A stretch of 47,850 bases of DNA. Source: Shewanella nanhaiensis (GTDB lineage Bacteria > Pseudomonadota > Gammaproteobacteria > Enterobacterales > Shewanellaceae). Below, one piece after another: positions 9,871 through 19,067 of this stretch. Location of the stretch: NCBI RefSeq assembly GCF_019457885.1, contig NZ_JAHZST010000026.1:1-47850 (forward strand), written 5' to 3'. Below the pieces are notes generated by a model, which made no database searches, was not told the origin of the DNA, and saw only the letters and a program-made list of their open reading frames with translations. The position numbers and the translations under genes are program-made. Position 1 is the stretch's first letter, and the number at the start of each line of letters is the position of its first letter.

Positions 9871-11301
9871 CTACTTCTTTTTCTTCTTTGCCTTTGGGTT
9901 TGGCAAATCAGTAATTGAACCTTCATAGATCTCAGCAGCAAGTCCCACTGATTCATGAAGAGTCGGGTGAGCATGAATCGTTAACGCTAAATCTTCAGCA
10001 TCACAGTCCATCTCAATAGCCAAACCAATTTCACCTAATAGCTCACCACCGTTAACACCTACGATAGCACCACCAATGACACGATGAGTCTCTTTGTCAA
10101 AGATTAGCTTAGTCATACCATCGGCACAATCGGATGCGATAGCACGGCCACTAGCAGCCCAAGGGAAAGTTGCAGTTTCATAAGCAATGCCTTGCTCTTT
10201 TGCTTCTTTCTCAGTTAGACCAACCCACGCAACTTCTGGGTCTGTATACGCAATCGAAGGAATGACTTTAGGATCGAAGAAGTGCTTAAGACCAGAGATA
10301 ACTTCAGCGGCAACATGGCCTTCATGCACACCTTTATGAGCAAGCATTGGTTGACCCACGATATCGCCAATAGCATAGATGTGCGGTACATTAGTACGCA
10401 TCTGCTTATCAACATTGATAAAACCACGCTCATCAATATTTACGCCTGCTTTCTCTGCATCTAGACCTTTACCATTTGGAACACGGCCGATTGCAACCAA
10501 GACTGCATCATAACGCACAGGTTCAGTCGGTGCTTTCTTGCCTTCCATTGTCACATAGATGCCATCATCTTTAGCTTCAACGGCTGTCACTTTGGTTTCA
10601 AGCATCAAGTTGAACTTTTTCTTGATCTTCTTAGTGAAAACGCGAACAACGTCTTTGTCAGCAGCAGGGATAACTTGGTCAAACATCTCAACCACGTCAA
10701 TCTCACTACCCAAAGATGAATACACAGTACCCATTTCTAGACCGATGATACCGCCACCCATCACAAGTAGCTTGCCTGGCACCTCTTTAAGTTCAAGTGC
10801 GTCAGTTGAATCCCATACACGTGGATCTTCGTGTGGAATAAATGGCAATTGAATTGGGCGTGAACCCGCAGCGATGATCGCATTTTCGAAGTGAACAACT
10901 TTAACACCATCTTCACCAGCAACTTCAATGGTATTTGGACCGGTAAACTTACCTAGACCATTAACCACATCAACCTTACGCATCTTAGACATTCCGCCTA
11001 ATCCGCCTGTAAGTTGACCAATTACTGATTTCTTGTATTCGCGAAGCTTATCTAAATCAATTTGAGGCTCGCCAAAAACAACACCATGTGAGGAGATAGT
11101 TTTTGCTTCTTCAATCACTTTTGATACGTGTAATAGTGCCTTTGAAGGGATACAACCCACATTTAGACATACGCCACCAAGTGTACTGAAACGCTCGATA
11201 ATAACTGTATCTAAACCTAGATCTGCCGCACGGAAAGCAGCTGAATATCCTGCAGGGCCTGCACCTAGTACTACTACCTGAGTTTTGATTTCGTTACTCA
11301 T
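9871..11301 (-). CDS. lpdA: dihydrolipoyl dehydrogenase (E3 of pyruvate and 2-oxoglutarate dehydrogenase)
   Basis: 476-residue FAD/NAD disulfide oxidoreductase that reoxidises dihydrolipoamide on AceF and passes electrons to NAD+. Shown by the N-terminal FAD motif GAGPAG, the redox disulfide GGVCLNVGC (Cys45/Cys50), an NAD-binding GGGIIGLE segment, and the C-terminal HAHPTLHE with active-site His445-Glu450. The start chosen is the ATG at 11301, which follows GAGGAAG at good spacing and gives the usual MSNEIKTQVVV start; an in-frame ATG eight codons earlier (11325) is less likely. The C-terminus is a run of five lysines. Last gene of the pdh cluster but separated from aceF by a terminator and 230 bp, so it probably also has its own promoter, as expected for a shared E3. 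Confidence 0.97.
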   Translation of the reverse strand: MSNEIKTQVVVLGAGPAGYSAAFRAADLGLDTVIIERFSTLGGVCLNVGCIPSKALLHVSKVIEEAKTISSHGVVFGEPQIDLDKLREYKKSVIGQLTGGLGGMSKMRKVDVVNGLGKFTGPNTIEVAGEDGVKVVHFENAIIAAGSRPIQLPFIPHEDPRVWDSTDALELKEVPGKLLVMGGGIIGLEMGTVYSSLGSEIDVVEMFDQVIPAADKDVVRVFTKKIKKKFNLMLETKVTAVEAKDDGIYVTMEGKKAPTEPVRYDAVLVAIGRVPNGKGLDAEKAGVNIDERGFINVDKQMRTNVPHIYAIGDIVGQPMLAHKGVHEGHVAAEVISGLKHFFDPKVIPSIAYTDPEVAWVGLTEKEAKEQGIAYETATFPWAASGRAIASDCADGMTKLIFDKETHRVIGGAIVGVNGGELLGEIGLAIEMDCDAEDLALTIHAHPTLHESVGLAAEIYEGSITDLPNPKAKKKKK

Positions 11302-11443
11302 CTCTTCCTCTATTTTTCTTGTCATTGCGCTGACGAATATAACGTAAAACGGTTAAGAGCCAGCTTTTGAACATCTATGTTCTGTAGGTGGCTGCATTTT
11401 AACCCGTGTTTGACACAGATAACAATCATTCACTTACATGTGC

Positions 11444-11496
11444 ATACCCAAGTTACTTCAAAATCCTGAATCCCGCATTTCGAGGTTGTTAGGTAT
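11444..11496. repeat. imperfect palindrome, REP/MITE-like
   Basis: ATACCCAAGTTACTTC (11444-11459) is an imperfect inverted copy of GAGGTTGTTAGGTAT (11482-11496), making a roughly 53-bp palindromic unit between aceF and lpdA. The opening words resemble a short intergenic repeat I remember from Shewanella and Vibrio; only one copy is visible here, so repeat status is unproven. Confidence 0.4.
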
Positions 11497-11497
11497 A

Positions 11498-11528
11498 TAA
11501 AAAGGCTGCTTAATATAAGCAGCCTTTA
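11498..11528 (-). terminator. aceF terminator
   Basis: AGGCTGCTTA (11503-11512) pairs perfectly with TAAGCAGCCT (11516-11525) around a 3-nt loop and is followed on minus by TTTTTATA. It sits right after the aceF stop codon and separates lpdA from aceEF. Confidence 0.85.
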
Positions 11529-11531
11529 ATA

Positions 11532-13394
11532 TTATAGAACCAATGTACGAATATCTGATAAACAGTTATTTAGATACGTAATGAAACGTGCACCTTCTGC
11601 ACCATCAATCACTCGATGATCGTAAGAGAGTGATAGCGGCAGCATTAAGCGTGGCTCAAACTCTTTACCATTCCACACAGGCTTCATGTCAGACTTAGAC
11701 ACACCAAGAATAGCCACTTCAGGTGCATTAACGATTGGCGTAAATGCCGTACCGCCGATACCACCTAAACTTGAAATAGTGAAGCAACCACCTTGCATAT
11801 CTGCAGCAGTCAACTTACCACCGCGAGCTTTCTTAGATACCTCTTTCAGCTCATCAGAAAGCTCATGGATCCCTTTCTTGTTCACGTCTTTAAACACTGG
11901 AACAACTAGGCCATTAGGTGTATCAACTGCGATACCTACATTCACATACTTTTTAAGAACTAAGCTTGCGCCATCTTCTGATAGTGAAGAGTTAAAGGTT
12001 GGAAATGCTTCTAGTGCTTTCGCAACGGCCTTCATGATAAACACAAGTGGCGTGATCTTCATGCCAGAGTCTTTCTTCGCTTCGGCAGCGTTTTGCGCCT
12101 TACGGAAAGCTTCTAACTCAGTAATATCAGCATCATCCCACTGAGTAACATGTGGGATCTTCACCCAGTTACGATGTAGATTAGCGCCAGATATCTTCTG
12201 AATACGCGACAGTGGCTTAATCTCAGTTTCACCAAACTTGCTGAAATCAACTTTTGGCCATGGCAGCAGATCTAACTCACTATTACCACCTTTACCTGCG
12301 TTACCAGACTCAACCAGTTTAACTGCCGCTTTCACATAATTATGAACATCTTCTTTAATAATGCGATTCTTGCGACCAGTGCCTTTTACATTTGCTAAGT
12401 TAACACCTAGCTCACGAGCAAGACGGCGAATAACTGGTGATGCATGGGCATAAGCCTTATTCGCAACAAAGTCTTCTTTCGCTGGTGCAGCAGAATTAGC
12501 AACTGGCGCTGGAGCCGCTTGAACAGGGGCTGTTGCCGCTACCGGAGCAGCAACAGGGGCTGCACTACCAGCAACTTCAAAGGTCATAATTAACGAGCCT
12601 GTAGAAACCTTGTCCCCTTGGCTTATCTTAATCTCAAGCACTTTACCGGCAAAAGGAGCAGGCACTTCCATCGAAGCCTTGTCACCCTCTACACTAATCA
12701 GTGATTGCTCTTCAGTAACGGTATCACCTACTTGGACCATAATTTCGGTCACTTCGACTTCATCACCGCCAATATCGGGTACGTTAACATCTTGTACTGA
12801 TGGCGCTGATGCGACTGGAGCTGCTACTGGTGCAGGGGCAGCTGCTGGAGCCACCGCCGCAGAACCAGCTACTTCAAAAACCATGACTAAGCTACCAGTA
12901 GAAACTTTATCACCGACCGCAACTTTGATCTCTTTCAATACACCGGCAAATGGCGCAGGTACTTCCATCGAAGCCTTATCGCCTTCAACACTTAGCAGCG
13001 ATTGCTCTTCAGAGATGCTGTCACCAATATTGACTAAAATCTCAGTAACTTCGACTTCATCATCACCGATATCAGGTACATTGACCTCTTTTAGCTCGGC
13101 CGATGCCGGTGCAGCAGGCGCTGCAACTGGAGCTGACTCAGCAACAGGAGCAGCTGGGGCAGCATCTGATTCGAAGATCATAATCAAGGAATCTGTAGAC
13201 ACCTTATCGCCAACGGCAACTTTGATCTCTTTAACAACACCCGCTGTCGATGCTGGCACTTCCATGGCAGCTTTATCGCCTTCAACAGAGATGAGCGATT
13301 GCTCCTCTTCAACCCTGTCGCCTACGCTAACAAGGATCTCTGTCACTTCAACCTCATCCGCACCAATATCAGGTACATTAATTTCGATTGTCAT
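11532..13394 (-). CDS. aceF: dihydrolipoyllysine acetyltransferase (pyruvate dehydrogenase E2)
   Basis: 620-residue E2 core that carries acetyl groups from AceE to CoA. Three lipoyl domains in tandem with modified lysines at 41, 140 and 239 (each in a GDKA motif), joined by Ala/Pro-rich flexible linkers. A peripheral subunit-binding domain (about 345-385, SPVIRRLARELGV) and a catalytic domain ending SYDHRVIDGA (His593, Asp597) follow. The chosen ATG at 13394 has AAGAGGCAA just upstream and gives the normal MTIEINVPDIG start; a longer frame reaching 13508 would overlap aceE and lacks support. Starts 13 bp after the aceE stop codon, so translation is likely coupled. Confidence 0.97.
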   Translation of the reverse strand: MTIEINVPDIGADEVEVTEILVSVGDRVEEEQSLISVEGDKAAMEVPASTAGVVKEIKVAVGDKVSTDSLIMIFESDAAPAAPVAESAPVAAPAAPASAELKEVNVPDIGDDEVEVTEILVNIGDSISEEQSLLSVEGDKASMEVPAPFAGVLKEIKVAVGDKVSTGSLVMVFEVAGSAAVAPAAAPAPVAAPVASAPSVQDVNVPDIGGDEVEVTEIMVQVGDTVTEEQSLISVEGDKASMEVPAPFAGKVLEIKISQGDKVSTGSLIMTFEVAGSAAPVAAPVAATAPVQAAPAPVANSAAPAKEDFVANKAYAHASPVIRRLARELGVNLANVKGTGRKNRIIKEDVHNYVKAAVKLVESGNAGKGGNSELDLLPWPKVDFSKFGETEIKPLSRIQKISGANLHRNWVKIPHVTQWDDADITELEAFRKAQNAAEAKKDSGMKITPLVFIMKAVAKALEAFPTFNSSLSEDGASLVLKKYVNVGIAVDTPNGLVVPVFKDVNKKGIHELSDELKEVSKKARGGKLTAADMQGGCFTISSLGGIGGTAFTPIVNAPEVAILGVSKSDMKPVWNGKEFEPRLMLPLSLSYDHRVIDGAEGARFITYLNNCLSDIRTLVL

Positions 13395-13407
13395 TTTGTA
13401 TTGCCTC

Positions 13408-16071
13408 TTACGCGTATAGCGGGTTTGTCTTATCAGCGTCGATGTTGAACTTAGCAATGGCTTTAGCAACCACTGATTTTTCAATATCACCACGTTTAGC
13501 AAGTTCATTCAGTGCTGCTACCACAACGTAACCAGCATTCACTTCAAAGTGGCGACGTAGGTTTTCACGGCTGTCAGAACGCCCGAAACCATCAGTACCT
13601 AACACTTTAAATGTCTCTGAAGGCATAAATGCACGAACTTGTTCGGCATAATTCTTCATGTAATCCGTCGCAGCAATAGCAGGCTCAGTTCCCATCACTT
13701 GAGTGATGTATGCTTGTTTCTGCTCAGCTTCTGGATGAAGCATGTTGAAACGCTCAACATCTTGGCCTTCACGAGTTAACTCGTTGAAAGAAGTTACAGA
13801 GTAAACATCAGACGCAACATCGTACTCTTCGCTCAAGATTTGAGCCGCTTTACGCACTTCATTCATGATAGTACCAGAGCTCATCAACTGAACCTTGTTA
13901 CTACCTTTGTAAGACTCAAGCTTATAGATACCTTTGCGAATACCTTCCTCGCTGCCTTCTGGCATCGCTGGCATCGCGTAGTTTTCATTCATCAGCGTTA
14001 AGTAGTAGAACACGTTCTCTTGGTTCTCACCGTACATGCGACGGATACCATCTTGCATAATGACGGCTAACTCGTATGCATATGTAGGATCATAAGAGAT
14101 ACAGTTAGGGATCGTGTTCGCCTGAACATGGCTGTGACCATCTTCATGCTGTAGACCTTCACCGTTCAGTGTCGTACGGCCCGCAGTAGCGCCCAATAGG
14201 AAGCCACGTGCTTGCTGATCACCCGCCATCCACGCCATGTCACCAACACGCTGGAAACCAAACATAGAGTAGTAGATGTAGAATGGGATCATTGGCAGAT
14301 CGTTAGTGCTGTATGATGTTGCCGCAGCAACCCATGAAGACATAGCACCTAGCTCGTTGATACCTTCCTGCAACACTTGACCAGAAGTGGCTTCTTTATA
14401 GTAAGAAACGACACTACGATCTTCAGGTGTGTATTCCTGACCATAAGGGTTGTAGATACCGATTTGACGGAATAGACCTTCCATGCCGAAAGTACGTGCT
14501 TCGTCGGCAATGATTGGAACGATATTCTTACCAATTCCTTTGTTTTTAAGCAGGATGTTCAATGTGCGAACAAATGCCATTGTGGTTGAGATTTCACGCT
14601 TTTGCTCAGTAAGCAAAGGACCAAACTCTTCTACACTTGGAAGCTCTAGTGCCTGAGTAAAGTTAGGTAGACGCTGTGGTGTATAACCATGAAGCCCATT
14701 ACGACGAGCATGCAAGTAGTTATACTCTTCAGATCCTTCCTCTAACTTAAGATAAGGCAGTTCAGAGACTTTCTCATCGGTAAGTAGGTCATCAAGGCCT
14801 AGACGGTTACGCAGCTGAAGCACATGCGTCATGTCCATCTTCTTGACGCCGTGAGCAATGTTCTTACCTTCAGCCGCTTCACCCATGCCATAACCTTTAA
14901 CGGTTTTAGCTAAGATTACAGTTGGCTTACCTTTAGTGTCTTGTGCATTCTTAAATGCAGCAAATAACTTAGATGATTCATGACCACCACGCTTAAGCGC
15001 GAAGATCTCAGCATCAGTCATATCAGACACAAGTGCCGCAGTTTCTGGGTACTTACCAAAGAAATGCTCACGTACATAAGCACCATCTTTTGACTTAAAT
15101 GTCTGGTAATCGCCATCGATGGTTTCATTCATCAACTGCAGCAGTTTACCTGTGGTGTCTTTTGCTAATAGTGAGTCCCAGTTGTTACCCCAGATCACTT
15201 TAACGACATTCCAACCCGCGCCTCTAAACAGGCCTTCAAGCTCCTGAATGATCTTACCGTTACCCATTACAGGACCATCTAGACGCTGTAGGTTACAGTT
15301 GATTAAGAAACATAGATTATCGAGCTTTTCACGAGAAGCAAAAGAGATTGCGCCACGTGATTCAGGCTCATCCATCTCACCATCACCTAAGAAAGCATAT
15401 ACACGTTGTGCAGAGGTGTCTTTTAAACCACGGCCATCAAGATACTTAAGGAAACGTGCTTGATAGATGGCTGACATTGGCCCCAGACCCATAGATACAG
15501 TCGGGAACTGCCAGAACTCAGGCATTAGCTTTGGATGTGGGTATGAAGGTATACCTTTACCATCGACTTCTTGACGGAAGTTGTCTAACTGATCTTCAGT
15601 CAAACGACCTTCAACAAATGCACGAGAATAGATACCTGGAGAGATATGACCTTGGTAGTAAACTAAATCACCACCATCGACTTCATTTGGTGCACGGAAG
15701 AAGTGGTTAAAACAGACTTCATAAAATGAAGCTGCTGACTGGAAAGACGCCATGTGGCCACCTAGGTCTAAATCTTTTTTAGACGCACGTAGCACTATCA
15801 TGATCGCATTCCAACGAATGATAGAACGAATACGACGCTCAAGCGTTGTATTGCCAGGATATGCAGGCTCTTGGCTCGTAGGAATTGTGTTGATATAGTT
15901 GGTGGTGATACCAGTCGCCATATCGACACCGTCTAGACGGGCCTTATCAAGTACTTGTTCCAGAAGATACTGAGCACGCTCAACCCCCTCTTCACGTACA
16001 ACAGATTCTAGAGCAGACAACCACTCGTTAGTTTCTAGTGGATCTACGTCTTGTAGCATATGTTCAGACAT
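13408..16071 (-). CDS. aceE: pyruvate dehydrogenase E1 component, homodimeric type
   Basis: 887 residues, the same length as the Escherichia coli enzyme. Thiamine-diphosphate enzyme that decarboxylates pyruvate and acetylates the lipoyl groups of AceF. The ThDP/Mg motif begins GDGEMDEPESRG (about residue 230) and ends near LCFLINCN. The conserved opening QDVDPLETNEWLSAL is present, and so are the DEARTFGMEG and GQEYTPEDRSV segments of the second half. Second gene of the pdhR-aceE-aceF unit, 76 bp downstream of pdhR, with an AAGGACAG ribosome site before the ATG. Expected to be controlled mainly from the PdhR-regulated promoter near 16940. Confidence 0.98.
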   Translation of the reverse strand: MSEHMLQDVDPLETNEWLSALESVVREEGVERAQYLLEQVLDKARLDGVDMATGITTNYINTIPTSQEPAYPGNTTLERRIRSIIRWNAIMIVLRASKKDLDLGGHMASFQSAASFYEVCFNHFFRAPNEVDGGDLVYYQGHISPGIYSRAFVEGRLTEDQLDNFRQEVDGKGIPSYPHPKLMPEFWQFPTVSMGLGPMSAIYQARFLKYLDGRGLKDTSAQRVYAFLGDGEMDEPESRGAISFASREKLDNLCFLINCNLQRLDGPVMGNGKIIQELEGLFRGAGWNVVKVIWGNNWDSLLAKDTTGKLLQLMNETIDGDYQTFKSKDGAYVREHFFGKYPETAALVSDMTDAEIFALKRGGHESSKLFAAFKNAQDTKGKPTVILAKTVKGYGMGEAAEGKNIAHGVKKMDMTHVLQLRNRLGLDDLLTDEKVSELPYLKLEEGSEEYNYLHARRNGLHGYTPQRLPNFTQALELPSVEEFGPLLTEQKREISTTMAFVRTLNILLKNKGIGKNIVPIIADEARTFGMEGLFRQIGIYNPYGQEYTPEDRSVVSYYKEATSGQVLQEGINELGAMSSWVAAATSYSTNDLPMIPFYIYYSMFGFQRVGDMAWMAGDQQARGFLLGATAGRTTLNGEGLQHEDGHSHVQANTIPNCISYDPTYAYELAVIMQDGIRRMYGENQENVFYYLTLMNENYAMPAMPEGSEEGIRKGIYKLESYKGSNKVQLMSSGTIMNEVRKAAQILSEEYDVASDVYSVTSFNELTREGQDVERFNMLHPEAEQKQAYITQVMGTEPAIAATDYMKNYAEQVRAFMPSETFKVLGTDGFGRSDSRENLRRHFEVNAGYVVVAALNELAKRGDIEKSVVAKAIAKFNIDADKTNPLYA

Positions 16072-16125
16072 TTTGCTGTCCTTCCCTATATACGTTATGA
16101 AATTTGCATTTTCAGAATATGGTCT

Positions 16126-16156
16126 GGTGTTGACCTGCTTTCAGGTCTTAAACACC
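16126..16156 (-). other. stable hairpin at the pdhR-aceE junction
   Basis: GACCTG (16132-16137) and CAGGTC (16142-16147) enclose a 4-nt loop; an outer GGTGTT/AACACC pairing (16126-16131 with 16151-16156) extends the stem with a 3-nt bulge. It straddles the pdhR stop codon and has no T-tract, so it looks more like an mRNA processing or stability element than a terminator. Confidence 0.5.
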
Positions 16157-16900
16157 GCTTTTTAAACGGCGCAGACTTCGCTGCAACCGACTATCTTCTT
16201 CCCTCACAGACAACATGACTTCCTCGATGTAACTTAGGTGTTCATTCGAGGCTTCTCTTGCTGCATCGGGATCGCGGCGAACAATAGCAGCGAGCAGAGC
16301 TCGTCTGTGATCGTTTGCCATAGTGGAAGCTTCCTCTCTCCGATCTAGAAGCTCCAAGTTCTGCGCTACATTTTTATGTAACACAGGAGATAAACTTAAT
16401 ACGAGATGAAGCATAGCAACGTTATGTGACGCCTCAGCTACTGCTCGATAGAAGCACACAATCGCTTTAGCTTGCTGTTCAATCTCTTTCGCAGCTTCAA
16501 CGTCCATAATGGTGCGCTTGATATTTTGCATATCAGCATCGGTACCACGAAGGGCTGCAAAATAAGCCATCATCCCTTCCGTTGCATGACGAAACTCCAA
16601 CAAGTCATATTGACTTTCTGAGTCGCTATGCATCAGCTCCACTATCGGATCAGCTAAGCTCTGCCACAACTGCTCTTTCACGTAAGTACCACCGCCTTGA
16701 CGGCGCATTAGTAAGCCTTTGGCTTCTAGCTTCTGGATAGCTTCACGTAGTGACGGACGAGAGACCTCAAATTGAAGTGCAAGCTCACGCTCAGGTGGTA
16801 ACTTTTGACCTGGTTGAAGGCTTCCCTCAAGGATCATCTGCTCCAACTGCCCCATAATGACATCGGATATTTTTGGCTGGTTTATTTTGCTATAAGCCAT
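16148..16900 (-). CDS. pdhR: pyruvate dehydrogenase complex repressor, GntR/FadR family
   Basis: 250 residues (E. coli PdhR 254). N-terminal winged helix-turn-helix with the GntR signature LPPERELALQFEVSRPSLREA (about 38-58) and a C-terminal all-helical FCD ligand domain. In E. coli, PdhR represses its own operon until pyruvate binds; position directly upstream of aceE and an operator over its own promoter indicate the same job here. The ATG is preceded by GAGGGCC. First gene of the operon. Confidence 0.95.
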   Translation of the reverse strand: MAYSKINQPKISDVIMGQLEQMILEGSLQPGQKLPPERELALQFEVSRPSLREAIQKLEAKGLLMRRQGGGTYVKEQLWQSLADPIVELMHSDSESQYDLLEFRHATEGMMAYFAALRGTDADMQNIKRTIMDVEAAKEIEQQAKAIVCFYRAVAEASHNVAMLHLVLSLSPVLHKNVAQNLELLDRREEASTMANDHRRALLAAIVRRDPDAAREASNEHLSYIEEVMLSVREEDSRLQRSLRRLKSGV

Positions 16901-16922
16901 ATGGCCCTCAGCTTCTATTGTA

Positions 16923-16964
16923 AATTGGTCTTACCAATTTAGTTGACTGCGCGCACTTTATCAA
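16923..16964 (-). promoter_or_regulatory. pdhR operon promoter with PdhR operator
   Basis: The perfect dyad AATTGGT-CTT-ACCAATT at 16923-16939 matches the PdhR box consensus AATTGGTnnnACCAATT. On minus it overlaps a plausible -10 TAAATT (16941-16936), 17 bp from a -35 TTGATA (16964-16959). Bound PdhR would block RNA polymerase: autorepression relieved by pyruvate. The rest of the 16901-17321 gap is A/T-rich with no gene seen. Confidence 0.85.
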
Positions 16965-17270
16965 ATCACATTTTGAATGTCTAGCTTGTGATCAGAATCA
17001 TGTAAATAGACGATGTGTGAGCATAGCCGAAATCAAACCTGTTAGCGGTCAGACCATTATCACCAAATCAAAGGGTAAATCGACATGTTCGCTTAAAACT
17101 TAGTGAGTAAGACTACTGATTTAAAAGTAAAAAAATGTATAAAAAGATAGAGCGGTAGGTTCAAAGAGCGGGGAAATTAAATGAAAAAAATCTAAAAGAG
17201 CAGATACTAAAATAAATTCTGTACCTTTAAACATCCTCTTACATTAATTTATTCCCCTCCTAGATAGATC

Positions 17271-17312
17271 AAAGGGGCTCTATACCAATCAGTGTATTGG
17301 TATTACCCCTTT
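17271..17312 (-). terminator. composite palindrome after ampE, possible terminator
   Basis: ATACCAAT (17282-17289) and ATTGGTAT (17296-17303) enclose a 6-nt loop. Outside them AAAGGGG (17271-17277) pairs with CCCCTTT (17306-17312), giving a 42-nt two-tier hairpin 10 bp from the ampE stop codon. There is no long T-tract, so termination is inferred from position and stability. Confidence 0.5.
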
Positions 17313-17321
17313 CAAAATGGT

Positions 17322-18176
17322 TTAAGCCACAACACCAAAGATGGTCAACATGGACAAGCAAACAAGCAAAAGAATAAAGTTTCGCTTACTCAGTTGCAGC
17401 AGACTCAAAGTTGACTGTGTACAGATAGGTGTTGCTGAAGCCTCTGGTTGCGGCTCAGCGGCCTGTGCAACCTGAGTAACAACCTCCCTAGCGCTACTGC
17501 GGATATTTAACGCATATTGTGCCCAGCATGCAAAAGCCTGGGAAAACTGACCACTGAGGACATATCCAAAAGCAAAAATACGGCTAGGTAACCAATCGAG
17601 TACCATTAAAACATCTTCCACTAAGGGAAGCTCAAGCTTCTCCTCTTGGTTTTGGTCAGAAAAGTAACGAACCGTGCAATAGAAAACCGCTCCTGCTGGG
17701 CCAAGTATGATAAGAAACAGTGCAACGGCACCATAAAAGCGGTAGTTTAACCAAGCTGCACTTTGCCCAACTTTAGCCCCTAGCTCCTCCTCAGAAACAG
17801 CATCTAATGAGACGTTGGGATCGAGCGCGTCGGCAAAATGGTAACAAGCTTGAGAGTCACCTCTGCAAGCAGCTTGCATGTAACGCTTAAACAGCTGTCT
17901 CTGCTTTAAGTGACTAAAACACAAAATTGAGATCGCCACCCACAAGATAAGACTCACGACTCCCCAGAAGATCCCATTAACCGCCCACATGGCAACTTGC
18001 ACCGCGATTGCAGGCAGGAGCAGTGCTAAGGCCATCATGACATCAGAGCTTAACTGCTTATTACCAAACAGCGTCTTTGAATAGAGGTTAAGAATTGAAT
18101 CGAGTTGCCAAGATTGAGGCAGAAACTTCAATCGCTCAACTAAGATTGCCACCAACAAGGAGAACAGTGCCATCAT
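17322..18176 (-). CDS. ampE: AmpE-like inner-membrane protein
   Basis: 284 residues with about four to five hydrophobic segments: the N-terminus, about 40-85, 145-170 and the C-terminus. The opening FSLLVAILVERLKFLPQSWQLD matches the AmpE family, whose role beside AmpD in beta-lactamase induction or cell-wall recycling is still poorly defined. It follows ampD by 52 bp on the same strand, the conserved ampDE order. Two adjacent ATG codons follow TAAGGAA; the second may be the true start. Confidence 0.88.
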   Translation of the reverse strand: MMALFSLLVAILVERLKFLPQSWQLDSILNLYSKTLFGNKQLSSDVMMALALLLPAIAVQVAMWAVNGIFWGVVSLILWVAISILCFSHLKQRQLFKRYMQAACRGDSQACYHFADALDPNVSLDAVSEEELGAKVGQSAAWLNYRFYGAVALFLIILGPAGAVFYCTVRYFSDQNQEEKLELPLVEDVLMVLDWLPSRIFAFGYVLSGQFSQAFACWAQYALNIRSSAREVVTQVAQAAEPQPEASATPICTQSTLSLLQLSKRNFILLLVCLSMLTIFGVVA

Positions 18177-18228
18177 TTATTCCTTAAATTTCATGATTAC
18201 TTAACTAACAATCAAACCTCAACAGATA

Positions 18229-18801
18229 TCAAGCCAGTGCTTGAGTTAAGCCATCTCTATATTTTAACCAATCAAAACTGTCACCAGGATCTGTTTTCCG
18301 CCCAGGTGCGATATCACTATGACCGACCACTCTATCCATATTCAGCATAGGATACGCATCGAACAAGGCAAGAGTTAACCTAAGCAACGCCTGATATTGA
18401 ACCTCAGAGTAAGCAATGAGATCTGTCCCCTCTAATTCAATACCTATGGCAAAATCATTACAGCCTTGTCGGCCTTGAAACTCAGATATCCCCGCATGCC
18501 ATGCACGCTCATCACAGGAGACATATTGTACTATCTCACCACCTCTACGGATCATAAAATGAGCTGACACCTCCAGCCCCTTTAATTCACCAAAGCTAGT
18601 ATCAGCCTCTAAGTCTAAACAGCCCTGAAAAAGCTGATCAACATAAGGAGTGCCAAAGCACCCAGCCGGCAAGCTAATATTATGAATCACCAATAGACTC
18701 ACCTCACCTTTGGGGCGCGCATTAAAATGGGGAGATAGACACTCTCTAACACCGCTTTGAACCCAACCAGCATTTAATTTAATCGGATTTTGTCCAACCA
18801 T
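18229..18801 (-). CDS. ampD: 1,6-anhydro-N-acetylmuramyl-L-alanine amidase
   Basis: 190-residue cytoplasmic zinc amidase that cleaves the stem peptide from anhydro-muropeptides during peptidoglycan recycling; its loss raises AmpR-type inducers in many bacteria. Zinc ligands are visible at His40 (LVIHNIS), His161 (GHSDIAPGRK) and Asp171 (TDPGDSFDW), matching His34/His154/Asp164 of relatives. Slightly extended N-terminus. A ribosome site (AAGG) is present but about 12 nt from the ATG. First gene of ampDE, divergent from nadC across 266 bp. Confidence 0.95.
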   Translation of the reverse strand: MVGQNPIKLNAGWVQSGVRECLSPHFNARPKGEVSLLVIHNISLPAGCFGTPYVDQLFQGCLDLEADTSFGELKGLEVSAHFMIRRGGEIVQYVSCDERAWHAGISEFQGRQGCNDFAIGIELEGTDLIAYSEVQYQALLRLTLALFDAYPMLNMDRVVGHSDIAPGRKTDPGDSFDWLKYRDGLTQALA

Positions 18802-19067
18802 TGACAGAGGGGCAACCTTAATAAAGATAAAATGAAGTACTCACACTCTACCAGTAGTTTCTACAGCTGAAAAGCCTGATAATAAAGTCAAAACTAAGCC
18901 TGCCACAATCTACGAAAAAGGATCAATCTAGCTTTAGACTGACTCTACATTCGAAATCAGATTTGTTATCATCCAATCTAAATAGATCTGCTATAAAATT
19001 CATAGTATGTAGACAGATTATCAAATCTCTTAACCTGTTTATTTGCAGTAGTTCAAGGACACCGACC

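Noticed and set aside
12610..13419. A 269-codon open frame on plus, antisense to aceF
   Set aside because: It is a shadow of the three repeated Ala/Pro/Glu-rich lipoyl domains; the predicted protein is Ser/Thr/Ala low-complexity and there is no independent ribosome site or homology.
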